From Gemmatimonadota bacterium (lineage in GTDB: Bacteria > Gemmatimonadota > Gemmatimonadetes > Longimicrobiales > Gaopeijiaceae), in the NCBI GenBank assembly GCA_009840215.1, contig VXOC01000060.1, positions 1,376-34,167 of the forward strand: DNA of 32,792 nt. The letters run 5' to 3'. The position numbers were made by a program, and so were the translations under genes. Under the pieces are notes generated by a model that saw only the letters and a list, made by a program, of their open reading frames with translations, ran no database searches and had not been told where the DNA came from. Positions 11,492-19,005 of the stretch are shown in pieces; position 1 is the stretch's first letter; the number at the start of each line of letters is the position of its first letter.

Positions 11492-14400
11492 CGTTCACCT
11501 CCCTTCATCCCGGCGCGAACGTTCGGGGCGATGTGCCTCCATGCTTCGTGCGGCGCGGATCGTTGCCGCGGCCACAGCTCGTCGAGGGTGTCGCCGTCGT
11601 AGAGCCGTCCGTTCATCATCACCTGGTGCACCGTGTTCGTGTTGCGGATGTCGTCGAGCGGGTTCGCGTCGAGGATCACCAGGTCGGCCAGCTTCCCGGG
11701 CTCGATCGAACCCAGGTCGCCGCCCAGCCCGATCGCCTCGGCGCCCATCAGCGTCGCGGCGCGGAGCGCGTCGTGTTCGCTCATCCCGCCGCTCTGCATG
11801 GCCCACAGCTCCCAGTGGAAGCCCAGACCCTGCAGCTGTCCGTGGCTGCCCACGCCCGTGCGGCCGCCGCCCTCGACGAGCTCGGCCAGCCAGCCGGCGT
11901 GCTTCGGGTGCGCATACTCGTCCTCCATGAACCAGGCGCCCGCTCCGGGCCCTTCGGTCTGGAGGCGCCGCGCCTTGTTGTCCAGTTCGCGGCGGGGTGT
12001 GAAGTGAGTCAGCTTTTCGTCGCCGAAGATGTCCCAGCGCGTGTAGAAGTAGTTCTCCACCCAGGGGCCGCCGTAGGTGACCAGCAGCGTGGGCGAGTTG
12101 ACCGTCCCCGATTCCGCGAAGAGTTCCACCACATCGTTGTAGGCCGGCACGATCGGGAGCGAGTGCTCGATGCCGGGGTAGCCGTCGATCGCGTGGGTCA
12201 GGTTGAGGCGGTACTCGAGCCCGCCCTCGGTGGTGGGCATGAGCCCAAGCTCGCGCGAGGCCATGATCAGCCACTGGCGCTGCCGGCGGTTGCCGGTCAT
12301 GTACATCTTGAAGGTCTTGGTGTCGTAGTAGCGGCTGTACTTGGTCAGCACGTCCAGCGCGTGGTCGTAGCTGCTGATGAAGTCCTGGGAGAAGACTCCC
12401 GGCCCGGTGGAGTAGACGCGCGGCCCGACCATCCGCCCCGCACGCACCAGGTCCTCGTAGGAGAGGACGTCGGTGGTGGCGGTCTGGGGGTCGCGGGTCG
12501 TGGTCACCCCGTAGGCCAGGTTGGCCTCGTAGATCCAGGACCGCGCCCAGTGGAGGGTCCACAGGTTCCACATGTGCGCGTGCGTGTCCACGAAGCCGGG
12601 GACGATCGTCTTCCCCGCGACATCGATGACGGTCGCACCTTCCGGCACCTCCCCGGGACCCGCCGCAACCGACACGATCCGGTTGTCCGTGACCACGACA
12701 TCGGCGTTCTCGACGATCTCGTCACCGTTCATGGTGATCGCGCGGGCTCCCCTCAGCACGACCGTCCCCTGCGGGATGTCACGGTCGGCGGCGACCTCGA
12801 TCTGCTGCTCGGAGGGCGCGTAATCGGGGTCCGCCGCGGCCGCGTCCAGGTCGTAGGTGAAGAGCGCGTTGCCGAGCCACCAGTGAACGGTGCGCCCATC
12901 CGCGCCCCAGCTGGGGAATTCCACGCCGAGGTCGTTGAGCTTGTAGGCGGGGACCGCGGCCGAGTCCGGCTTCCCGACCTCGATGGTTGGCACCGACGGT
13001 CCCACGTCGGGAACCAGCACCGCGTACAGGTCATCGCCCACCGCCGCGAGCGCCCAGTCTCCCTGTGGAGCCATCTGGACCAGCCCCGCGCCCAGGCGGA
13101 AGTCGATCTCGCTGGGTTCCCTTTCGTCGAAATCCTCCTGTGGCAAAACGAGATCGGAGGTCTCGGAGCGCCTGGACCCGTTGCGGAAGCTGCCGGCGGA
13201 GATGTTGGCGCGGGCCGTCACGCTCAGGTGTCCGCGCTTGTCGGTGTCGTCCCAGCGCGCCGAAGAGAGCCCGGTGCCGAAGCCTCCGGGAGAGGGTGGC
13301 GACCCCGGGATCGGGTCCGCGCGCAGACTGCCGTAGTAGTAGATGCGGTCCGGGTCCCGGGTGAAGTGCGGCGCGCGCCGGCCGAGGGTGGGGCCGATCA
13401 GGGTCTCGTCGCCGCCCGTCGCGGGAATCCAGATGAACTCCGCCGCCTGGGCCGAGGCGTTGGTGCCGAGCGACTCCCGCACCGTCCGAGCCGTCGAGCG
13501 GACCGCGACGATTCGCTCGCCGTCCGGCGACCATGCCGGCTGCTGATAGTACGCCGGGACGGTCGTCAGGTTCGTGGGGGAGCCGCCGCCGGCGGAGACG
13601 CGCCGGATGTGCCCCTCGCCGGCGTCCTGGTCCCAGGTCACGTAGGCGACGTACTGCCCGTCGGGCGACCAGACCGGCTGGAATTCGCCGACCTCTTCGC
13701 TTGTGAGGCGGCGCGGTTCACCATCGGGATGGTCCGCGACGTACAAGCGGTCCAGTGCGGTGAAGACGATCGTGCTTCCGTCGGGGGAGGCGCGCGCGTC
13801 GCGGATCTGCTTGACCGTGAAGGTGGGCGTGTCCTCGATCGGGTACTCGAACTCCACCTCGGGGCCGATCGCGATCTCGGCGTTCGCGGTGAAGGGAATC
13901 TCGACGGGATCACTTCCGTCCACCGGCACCCGCCAGATGCCCCCGCCGTAGGAGATCACCAGCGCCTCCGAATCGGGGGTGAACGAATAGCCGGGCAGCA
14001 CGTCCATCGACGCCGTCGATTCCATGTCGTCGCGCTGGATCGGGTAGGCGAGCCACCGCTCCTTCCCCGAGTCGAGTTCGCGGAGCCGCAGTCCGGTGTC
14101 GGCGTCGTCGCGGCTGCCGTAGGCCAGGAGCTGCCCGTCCGGCGAGAGCACCGGCCGGAACGCCGATCCGTACCGGTTCGTCATCGGCGTCCGGGTGCCG
14201 GTCTTCCGGTCGTACATCCAGATCTGGTACTGCGGGAAGATGGCGTTGTACTGCCAGGTGCCAATGCGCTGCGCGTACCAGATGTAGCGTCCCTCGGCGT
14301 CGACCGCCGCGCCGAGCATGCGCTGGCCGGCGCTCCCGCCCACCATCTCCAGTCCGGTACCGCCGTCGATGTGATAGAGCCAGAGCTTCTCGAGGCCCCC

Positions 14401-14880
14401 GAACGGACCCAGGCCGACGGCCCTCGACACGATCACGTACTTGCCGTCCGGCATCCAGTCGGGCGACAGGAAGTAGCTTCCCACCCCCTTGCTCAGCTGC
14501 CGGGGCTCGCCCCCGGCGGACGGCATCAGCCAGACGTTGTTGTCGCCGCTCCGGTCCGAGACGAAGACGATCTGCTCCCCGTCCGGGCTGAAGCGGGGCT
14601 GCATGTCGTAGCCCATGCCGCTGGTCAGCCGGGTGGCCTCGCCTCCGGTGATCGGCATCGAATAGAGGTCGCCCACCAGGTCGAAGACGATCGTCTGCCC
14701 GTCGGGGCTCACGTCCAGCGAGATCCAGGTGCCCTCGCTGGTCGTGAAGCGCGCCCAGCGGGCGGGTTCGAGGGGAAGGCCCCGGTCGGGGTCCAGCCTC
14801 TCCTCCTCCTGCGCCTGGAGCGCCAGGGGTGCGAGGAGGAGCAGCACGGCCGTCCAGGAGCCGCTCTTGAAGTTGCGCAT
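11488..14880 (-). CDS. Secreted TolB-propeller/amidohydrolase fusion (paralog)
   Basis: ATG 14880 has GGAG eight bases upstream and opens a signal peptide ending in LALQAQ. The frame extends upstream but that part lacks protein-like features. The 1130-residue product has TolB/PD40 repeats over about the first 680 residues and an amidohydrolase domain with DTHAH (His767, His769). It has the same HAIDGYPGIEH and VGVGSHGQLQG motifs as its neighbour. It lacks the coiled-coil insertion of the downstream copy and instead has a longer loop around a GSPPSPGGFG segment. It is the first gene of a two-gene unit; the second starts inside its stop codon. A sigma70-like promoter at 14976-15004 fits this gene. 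Proteins of this architecture are usually periplasmic. The substrate cannot be read from sequence. Confidence 0.92.
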   Translation of the reverse strand: MRNFKSGSWTAVLLLLAPLALQAQEEERLDPDRGLPLEPARWARFTTSEGTWISLDVSPDGQTIVFDLVGDLYSMPITGGEATRLTSGMGYDMQPRFSPDGEQIVFVSDRSGDNNVWLMPSAGGEPRQLSKGVGSYFLSPDWMPDGKYVIVSRAVGLGPFGGLEKLWLYHIDGGTGLEMVGGSAGQRMLGAAVDAEGRYIWYAQRIGTWQYNAIFPQYQIWMYDRKTGTRTPMTNRYGSAFRPVLSPDGQLLAYGSRDDADTGLRLRELDSGKERWLAYPIQRDDMESTASMDVLPGYSFTPDSEALVISYGGGIWRVPVDGSDPVEIPFTANAEIAIGPEVEFEYPIEDTPTFTVKQIRDARASPDGSTIVFTALDRLYVADHPDGEPRRLTSEEVGEFQPVWSPDGQYVAYVTWDQDAGEGHIRRVSAGGGSPTNLTTVPAYYQQPAWSPDGERIVAVRSTARTVRESLGTNASAQAAEFIWIPATGGDETLIGPTLGRRAPHFTRDPDRIYYYGSLRADPIPGSPPSPGGFGTGLSSARWDDTDKRGHLSVTARANISAGSFRNGSRRSETSDLVLPQEDFDEREPSEIDFRLGAGLVQMAPQGDWALAAVGDDLYAVLVPDVGPSVPTIEVGKPDSAAVPAYKLNDLGVEFPSWGADGRTVHWWLGNALFTYDLDAAAADPDYAPSEQQIEVAADRDIPQGTVVLRGARAITMNGDEIVENADVVVTDNRIVSVAAGPGEVPEGATVIDVAGKTIVPGFVDTHAHMWNLWTLHWARSWIYEANLAYGVTTTRDPQTATTDVLSYEDLVRAGRMVGPRVYSTGPGVFSQDFISSYDHALDVLTKYSRYYDTKTFKMYMTGNRRQRQWLIMASRELGLMPTTEGGLEYRLNLTHAIDGYPGIEHSLPIVPAYNDVVELFAESGTVNSPTLLVTYGGPWVENYFYTRWDIFGDEKLTHFTPRRELDNKARRLQTEGPGAGAWFMEDEYAHPKHAGWLAELVEGGGRTGVGSHGQLQGLGFHWELWAMQSGGMSEHDALRAATLMGAEAIGLGGDLGSIEPGKLADLVILDANPLDDIRNTNTVHQVMMNGRLYDGDTLDELWPRQRSAPHEAWRHIAPNVRAGMKGGER

Positions 14881-14921
14881 GCGTCGACTCCGTATCTTGA
14901 AAGGGACTATCTTCCGCGGTG

Positions 14922-14944
14922 CTGCCGGAACGCCCCTCCGGCAG
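14922..14944. repeat. 8-bp perfect inverted repeat between divergent genes
   Basis: CTGCCGGA (14922-14929) and TCCGGCAG (14937-14944) flank a 7-base spacer, midway between the amidohydrolase start (14880) and the arginase start (14985). With the promoter at 14976-15004 it would lie in the amidohydrolase leader RNA. As DNA it could be an operator for the divergent pair. No T-tract follows in either direction. Confidence 0.5.
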
Positions 14945-14975
14945 TATTCCGCAACCAGCCTCAAGACGAACGACG

Positions 14976-15004
14976 AGTATAGTAGTGCGAACAGTTGCCA
15001 GCAA
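14976..15004 (-). promoter_or_regulatory. Sigma70-like promoter for the amidohydrolase pair, overlapping the arginase start
   Basis: On the minus strand TTGCTG (15004-14999) and TATACT (14981-14976) are exactly 17 bases apart. The predicted start near 14969 gives a leader of about 90 bases. The -35 box lies within codons 5-7 of the arginase gene, so the divergent promoters may interfere. The match is by eye. Confidence 0.5.
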
Positions 15005-15914
15005 AGAAGCCACCGCCCGCGACATCGCCCTGGTTTCCGTCTCCATCGACCTGGGAGCGGGCCGCCGCGGGGTCGACATGGGGCCCTCGGCACTGCGGAT
15101 CGCCGGGATCACCCGGGAGCTGGAGTCCATCGGACACCGCGTGAAGGAATTCGGCACCATTACCGCCGGCGGGTTGGAGACGACGGAGGCCGGCGAGAGC
15201 CCCCTGCGCTTCCTCGACGAGATCGACAAGGTGGTGGGGCACACGCGCGAAGCGGTCAGGGCGGGCCTCGATGGCGGGTGCTTTCCTCTCGTGCTGGGCG
15301 GCGACCACTCGCTCTCCATCGGCTCCGTGGCCGCGGTGGCGGAACACTACCGGCAACAGGACCGCTCCATCGGCGTGATCTGGGTGGATGCGCACGCGGA
15401 CATGAACCGTCCCGAGACCACTCCGAGCGGCAACATCCACGGCATGTCGCTGGCGGTGCTGCTTGGGCGCGGCCACCCCCGTCTGACCCACCGGGTCCCC
15501 AGCGTCAGGCCGGAGAACGCGAGCGTGCTGGGCGCGCGCGAGCTGGACGCGGGCGAGAAGCGGCTCATCTCCGAGCTCGGCGTACGGGTGTTCACGATGT
15601 CGGAGATCGACGAAAGGGGAGTCGCCACCTGCATGGACGAGGCGCTGCGGCGCGCCAGCGCCGGAACCGCCGGCTTCCACCTGTCCCTGGATCTCGACGC
15701 GCTCGACCCGCGCGTGGCGCCCGGTGTGGGGACGCCGGTCCAGGGCGGTTTGACGTATCGCGAGGGTCACCTCGTATGCGAGAAGGCTGCGCGTTCGGGA
15801 CGGCTGCTCAGTCTCGAGGTCGTGGAGCTCAACCCCGTCCTCGACGACCGCAACCACACCGCCGCGCTGGCGGTGGGCCTGGTGGCCTCCGCACTTGGAA
15901 AGACCATCCTCTGA
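14985..15914 (+). CDS. rocF: Arginase
   Basis: Arginase hydrolyses L-arginine to ornithine and urea with a two-manganese centre. Counting from GTG 14985 the product has 309 residues, the usual family size. Metal ligands are visible: His108 in GGDHS, Asp135, His137 and Asp139 in DAHAD, and Asp236 and Asp238 in DLDALDP. The arginase pattern NRPETTPSGNIHGM, near the substrate-binding loop, distinguishes it from agmatinase. No in-frame ATG fits, and GTG 14985 has only a weak purine stretch upstream. Two ABC-transporter genes follow 20 bases after the stop, probably in the same operon; their link to arginine is not shown. Formimidoylglutamase is a less likely alternative. Confidence 0.93.
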   Translation: MRTVASKEATARDIALVSVSIDLGAGRRGVDMGPSALRIAGITRELESIGHRVKEFGTITAGGLETTEAGESPLRFLDEIDKVVGHTREAVRAGLDGGCFPLVLGGDHSLSIGSVAAVAEHYRQQDRSIGVIWVDAHADMNRPETTPSGNIHGMSLAVLLGRGHPRLTHRVPSVRPENASVLGARELDAGEKRLISELGVRVFTMSEIDERGVATCMDEALRRASAGTAGFHLSLDLDALDPRVAPGVGTPVQGGLTYREGHLVCEKAARSGRLLSLEVVELNPVLDDRNHTAALAVGLVASALGKTIL

Positions 15915-15934
15915 CCCCATACCGAAAGGAATCC

Positions 15935-16660
15935 ATGACAGCCACAACGCTGAATGGCGGACCTGCTGAACTCAAACTGATCGACCTGGACGTCGGCTAT
16001 CGGAAGGGCCGGCCGGTGCTGGCCGGTCTCTCACTCGATGTCGTGCCCGGCGAGGTTCTCGCGGTGGTCGGCCCCAACGGCTCCGGCAAGACCACCCTCT
16101 TCCGCACGCTCCTGGGCGTGCTCGCGGCGGTCGGGGGCGAGGCGTCGGTTTCCGGCGTCGCTCCAGGGGACTACAGGCGGCGGCACGGCGTGGGCTACCT
16201 GGCGGAGGACACGGCATTGCCCTCCGGGTGGAGCTGCGACGGCCTGCTCACGATGGCCGCTTCCGCGTCCGGCCCCGAAGCCGACGTCGACCGGGCCTGC
16301 CGCCTGGCGGGGGTGGACTACGACACGGATGTCCTGGTCGACAAGCTCTCCAAGGGGATGCGGCGCCGGCTGGCGCTCGCGATGGCGCTCATGCGCCCGA
16401 CCGGACTCCTCTTCCTGGACGAGCCCGAATCGGGGCTGGATCCGGGGCAGCGCATCCGTCTGCGCCGCCAGGTCGAGGAGATCCGCGGCGACATGACGAT
16501 TCTGGTGGCCAGCCACGACCTGGGCGAACTTGCCATGATGAGCGACCGGGTCCTGCTGATCGATGATGGGCGCGGGCGCATCGTGGAGCAGCCGGAAGAC
16601 GGATTCACGCGCGAGTTTCTCGAAGGGGAGTTCCTCGGTCTGGAGGGGGCGGTCTCATGA
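15935..16660 (+). CDS. ABC transporter ATP-binding protein
   Basis: This 241-residue cytoplasmic ATPase has Walker A GPNGSGKTT at 46-54. The Q-loop region (YLAED) has Glu90 in place of the usual Gln. The signature is LSKGM at 137-141, Walker B with LFLDEP is at 158-163, and the switch His193 lies in ASHD. The signature and the drug/export-type D-loop resemble CcmA-like exporter ATPases. ATG 15935 follows an AAAGGAA ribosome binding site. The stop overlaps the start of the membrane protein at 16657 (ATGA), so the two are translationally coupled and should form one transporter. The substrate is unknown. Confidence 0.93.
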   Translation: MTATTLNGGPAELKLIDLDVGYRKGRPVLAGLSLDVVPGEVLAVVGPNGSGKTTLFRTLLGVLAAVGGEASVSGVAPGDYRRRHGVGYLAEDTALPSGWSCDGLLTMAASASGPEADVDRACRLAGVDYDTDVLVDKLSKGMRRRLALAMALMRPTGLLFLDEPESGLDPGQRIRLRRQVEEIRGDMTILVASHDLGELAMMSDRVLLIDDGRGRIVEQPEDGFTREFLEGEFLGLEGAVS

Positions 16661-17496
16661 ACATCGTCAAGGCGAGTCTGCGAAACGCGGTGCGGCGGAA
16701 GTGGAAGTTCGCGCTGGTGGTGTTCCTGTGCGGCGTGGGGTTGGTGGTGCTGACGAATGTCTACCAGGTCGGGGACGCGTTGGAGCGTGTGGGAGAGCTC
16801 AGCGAAACGATCGAAAGCGGAGCGGAGCCGCCGTCCGACGAGGAAGTGCGGGAAGTGGCCCGCAACGCCGGACTCCTGTTTCTCTTCAGCGCGCTGGCAT
16901 TCCTGTTCACCTTCGGAACGACACTTCTCGCCTTCGTCATGCCGGGCGGAGTGGTCGCGAACGAGCGCAGGAGCACCGCGATCATGCTTTGGGCGCAGCA
17001 TCCGATGCCGCTGACCTCCTTCTATCTGCAGCGATACGCGGGCATACAGGTGGCCACCGTGGCCGCGCTGCTGATCATCGGCCTCACGGCCTCCCTGGCC
17101 TCGTTCCCTGCCGATTTCGGCGCCTCCGGTGCGCGCGGTGTTCCGAGCACCTTCCTGGAGGGGGTCCTCGCCTGCGCGGTGAGCTTCGGCATATCCGCGC
17201 TCGCAATCCGCCGCGCCGCGTTTTTCGGATTCGTGTACTACCTGGGCTCGAGCTTTGTGGGGGAATTGATGGGGGATGTCCCGCCGCCGACGACGGCCGT
17301 GGGTGAGTTCGTGGCCGCCGCGGTGCCGTTCCTCATCTTCCCGACACACGAAATCGGCAACCTGGTGGACGGGTTCGGGTCCGGCGTTGCGTGGGACTGG
17401 GGCGCGACTGGGATGATCGTCTACCACTTCGTGCTGTGGACGGCGGTGGCCTGGCTGGGACTGCGGAGGCTCGACAGGCGGCCGGTGAAGCTGTAG
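16657..17496 (+). CDS. Putative ABC transporter membrane subunit
   Basis: The 279-residue protein has about six or seven hydrophobic segments: 18-35, 71-95, 129-150, 165-183, 188-203, 216-229 and 252-269. An acidic extracytoplasmic loop (about 40-66) lies between the first two. There is no signal peptidase site. Its start overlaps the ATPase stop by four bases, which is the main reason to call it the permease of that transporter. The sequence does not show a motif I can tie to a specific ABC-2 subfamily. About 90 bases separate its stop from the tRNA-Leu gene. Confidence 0.8.
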   Translation: MNIVKASLRNAVRRKWKFALVVFLCGVGLVVLTNVYQVGDALERVGELSETIESGAEPPSDEEVREVARNAGLLFLFSALAFLFTFGTTLLAFVMPGGVVANERRSTAIMLWAQHPMPLTSFYLQRYAGIQVATVAALLIIGLTASLASFPADFGASGARGVPSTFLEGVLACAVSFGISALAIRRAAFFGFVYYLGSSFVGELMGDVPPPTTAVGEFVAAAVPFLIFPTHEIGNLVDGFGSGVAWDWGATGMIVYHFVLWTAVAWLGLRRLDRRPVKL

Positions 17497-17569
17497 CGGA
17501 ACGGCGGAACGGGCTGGCCGCCGAGCATCTCGCCCGCCCATCGCCCTCACCCGCCGGCACCTTCCCTGC

Positions 17570-17577
17570 TAGCTTTC
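17570..17577 (+). promoter_or_regulatory. Possible -7-type promoter box before tRNA-Leu
   Basis: TAGCTTTC lies seven bases before the mature 5' end of the tRNA. It is one base from the TAnnTTTG box known from Bacteroidota promoters, and similar octamers occur upstream of two protein genes here. I could not find a matching upstream box, and the start would fall very close to the tRNA end, so support is weak. Confidence 0.3.
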
Positions 17578-17584
17578 ATCCCCC

Positions 17585-17669
17585 GCCGGGGTGGTGAAAT
17601 CGGTATACACAGGGGACTTAAAATCCCCCGGGAGCTTTTCCCATGCGGGTTCGAGTCCCGCCCCCGGCA
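17585..17669 (+). tRNA. tRNA-Leu (anticodon UAA)
   Basis: An 85-base class II tRNA. The acceptor stem is GCCGGGG (17585-17591) with CCCCGGC (17662-17668) and discriminator A at 17669. The anticodon arm is GGGGA-CTTAAAA-TCCCC with anticodon TAA at 17619-17621. A long variable arm and the T arm GCGGG-TTCGAGT-CCCGC follow. The 3' CCA is not encoded. It reads UUA and UUG, rare codons in a genome this rich in GC. Confidence 0.96.
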
Positions 17670-17702
17670 CTTGCGGGCCCCGCCGGACCCTCTCCGGTCC
17701 CC

Positions 17703-18896
17703 TCACCGTCCCCGGTACGATCTCACCGGCGGCAGCCGCGCACCCGTCCCCCCCGGCGGCTCCTCCTCGCCCACCACCGGAATCGTGAGCGTCCCGATCC
17801 CCTCGATGGTCGCCTCGATCAGGTCGCCCGGCTGCAGGAAGCGCTGCTCCCCGCGCACCGCCGTCCCCATCCCAACTCCCCCCGATGTCCCGTTGTTGAT
17901 CACGTCGCCCGGAAAGAGCGTGATGATCGACGAGCCGTACTCGATGAGCTCGTAGAGGGTGTGGATCATGTCGCCGGCGCGCGCCTCCTGCATCTGTTCG
18001 CCCCCCACGCTCAGGGTCTGGTGCAGATTCTCCATCGGGTCGCCGTAGAACTCCTTCGGCACGATCCACGGACCCATGGGGGCGAAGGTGTCGTGGCCCT
18101 TGCCGACGAACCAGTCCGACCGCAGCGGGTTGCCCCCCGGCGGCCGTCCCCCGCGATCCGAGATGTCGATGGTGACCGTGTACCCGAAGATGTAGTCCCC
18201 GGCGTCCTCGGCGGAGACGTACTTGGCGGCCCGGCCGATGACCGTGCCGAGTTCGACCTCCCAGTCGGTGCGGACGCGGCCCCAGGGGATCACCACCCGG
18301 TCGTCGTCGCCGATGACCGCGCCGCGGCTGGGTTTCAGGAAGAGATAGGGGACGCCGCGGTTCTCCCGCCGCTGCCGCCGCGCCTCGGCGCGCTGCTCGG
18401 GGGTGCCGGTCTCCTCGACGTGGCTGTAGAAGTTGACCGCCGCGTTCAGGATCTTGCCCGGGTACATGATCGGGGGAAGGGTCCTGACGTCGGCCAGGTC
18501 GTGGACGTAGCCGGGCCGCGTGCCGCCGTCGATCATGTCGTGCGCGGCCAGGTGGTTGACGATCTCGTAGAGGCGCGGCTTGACCCCGTACTCGTAGCGG
18601 CCGATCAGGTCGAGCATGTCGGCGGGCATGGGGATGCGGGGGTAGGCGGGGTCGCGCTCGAGGGCCCGGTTGGCCGCGCCGATGTCGACGACGAGGGCGT
18701 CGCGTAGTACGAGAGCCACGCGGGCTTCGCCCTCGATTTCGAAGGTGCCGACCTTGAAGGGCTCGGCGATGTCGGGGGTTGGCTGGGCGGTAAGGGGGGC
18801 GGTGAGGATGGTGGTGGCGGCGATGGCCGTGAGGGTGGCCGGGGTTGCCAGCGCGAGGAGGGTGCGGGGAAGGCGCGAACGAAGGGGCATGTTCAT
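17703..18896 (-). CDS. Secreted fumarylacetoacetate hydrolase (FAH) family protein
   Basis: The product is 397 residues from ATG 18896; ATG 18890 and ATG 18932 are possible alternatives. The first ~38 residues form a clear export signal ending near LTAQ. The FAH C-terminal fold follows: an NFYSHVEE motif (155-162), FLKP (Lys188), the metal-binding DWEVELGTVIG (Glu213 and Glu215) and TIDISDR (Asp244/Asp247). FAH enzymes cleave C-C bonds or decarboxylate keto acids with a divalent metal and are normally cytoplasmic, so the signal peptide is the odd part. It shares a strand with the Omp85 gene upstream, with a gap of 109 bases. The substrate is not predictable. Confidence 0.9.
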   Translation of the reverse strand: MNMPLRSRLPRTLLALATPATLTAIAATTILTAPLTAQPTPDIAEPFKVGTFEIEGEARVALVLRDALVVDIGAANRALERDPAYPRIPMPADMLDLIGRYEYGVKPRLYEIVNHLAAHDMIDGGTRPGYVHDLADVRTLPPIMYPGKILNAAVNFYSHVEETGTPEQRAEARRQRRENRGVPYLFLKPSRGAVIGDDDRVVIPWGRVRTDWEVELGTVIGRAAKYVSAEDAGDYIFGYTVTIDISDRGGRPPGGNPLRSDWFVGKGHDTFAPMGPWIVPKEFYGDPMENLHQTLSVGGEQMQEARAGDMIHTLYELIEYGSSIITLFPGDVINNGTSGGVGMGTAVRGEQRFLQPGDLIEATIEGIGTLTIPVVGEEEPPGGTGARLPPVRSYRGR

Positions 18897-19005
18897 GATG
18901 CGGTCCCGTGTGAGGTGGGGGGTCTTCGACATCACTGTCAGCGAGGGACGCCGGATGCGCAAGCTGAACGGGGCGGACGGTCCCCCGACTGCCGACCCGT
19001 CCGCG

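Noticed and set aside
8129-14982. Two very long plus-strand open frames (8129-11239 and 11377-14982) opposite the amidohydrolases
   Set aside because: Same shadow pattern. The minus-strand frames encode complete domains, signal peptides and coupled starts, while the plus-strand ones have no motifs.
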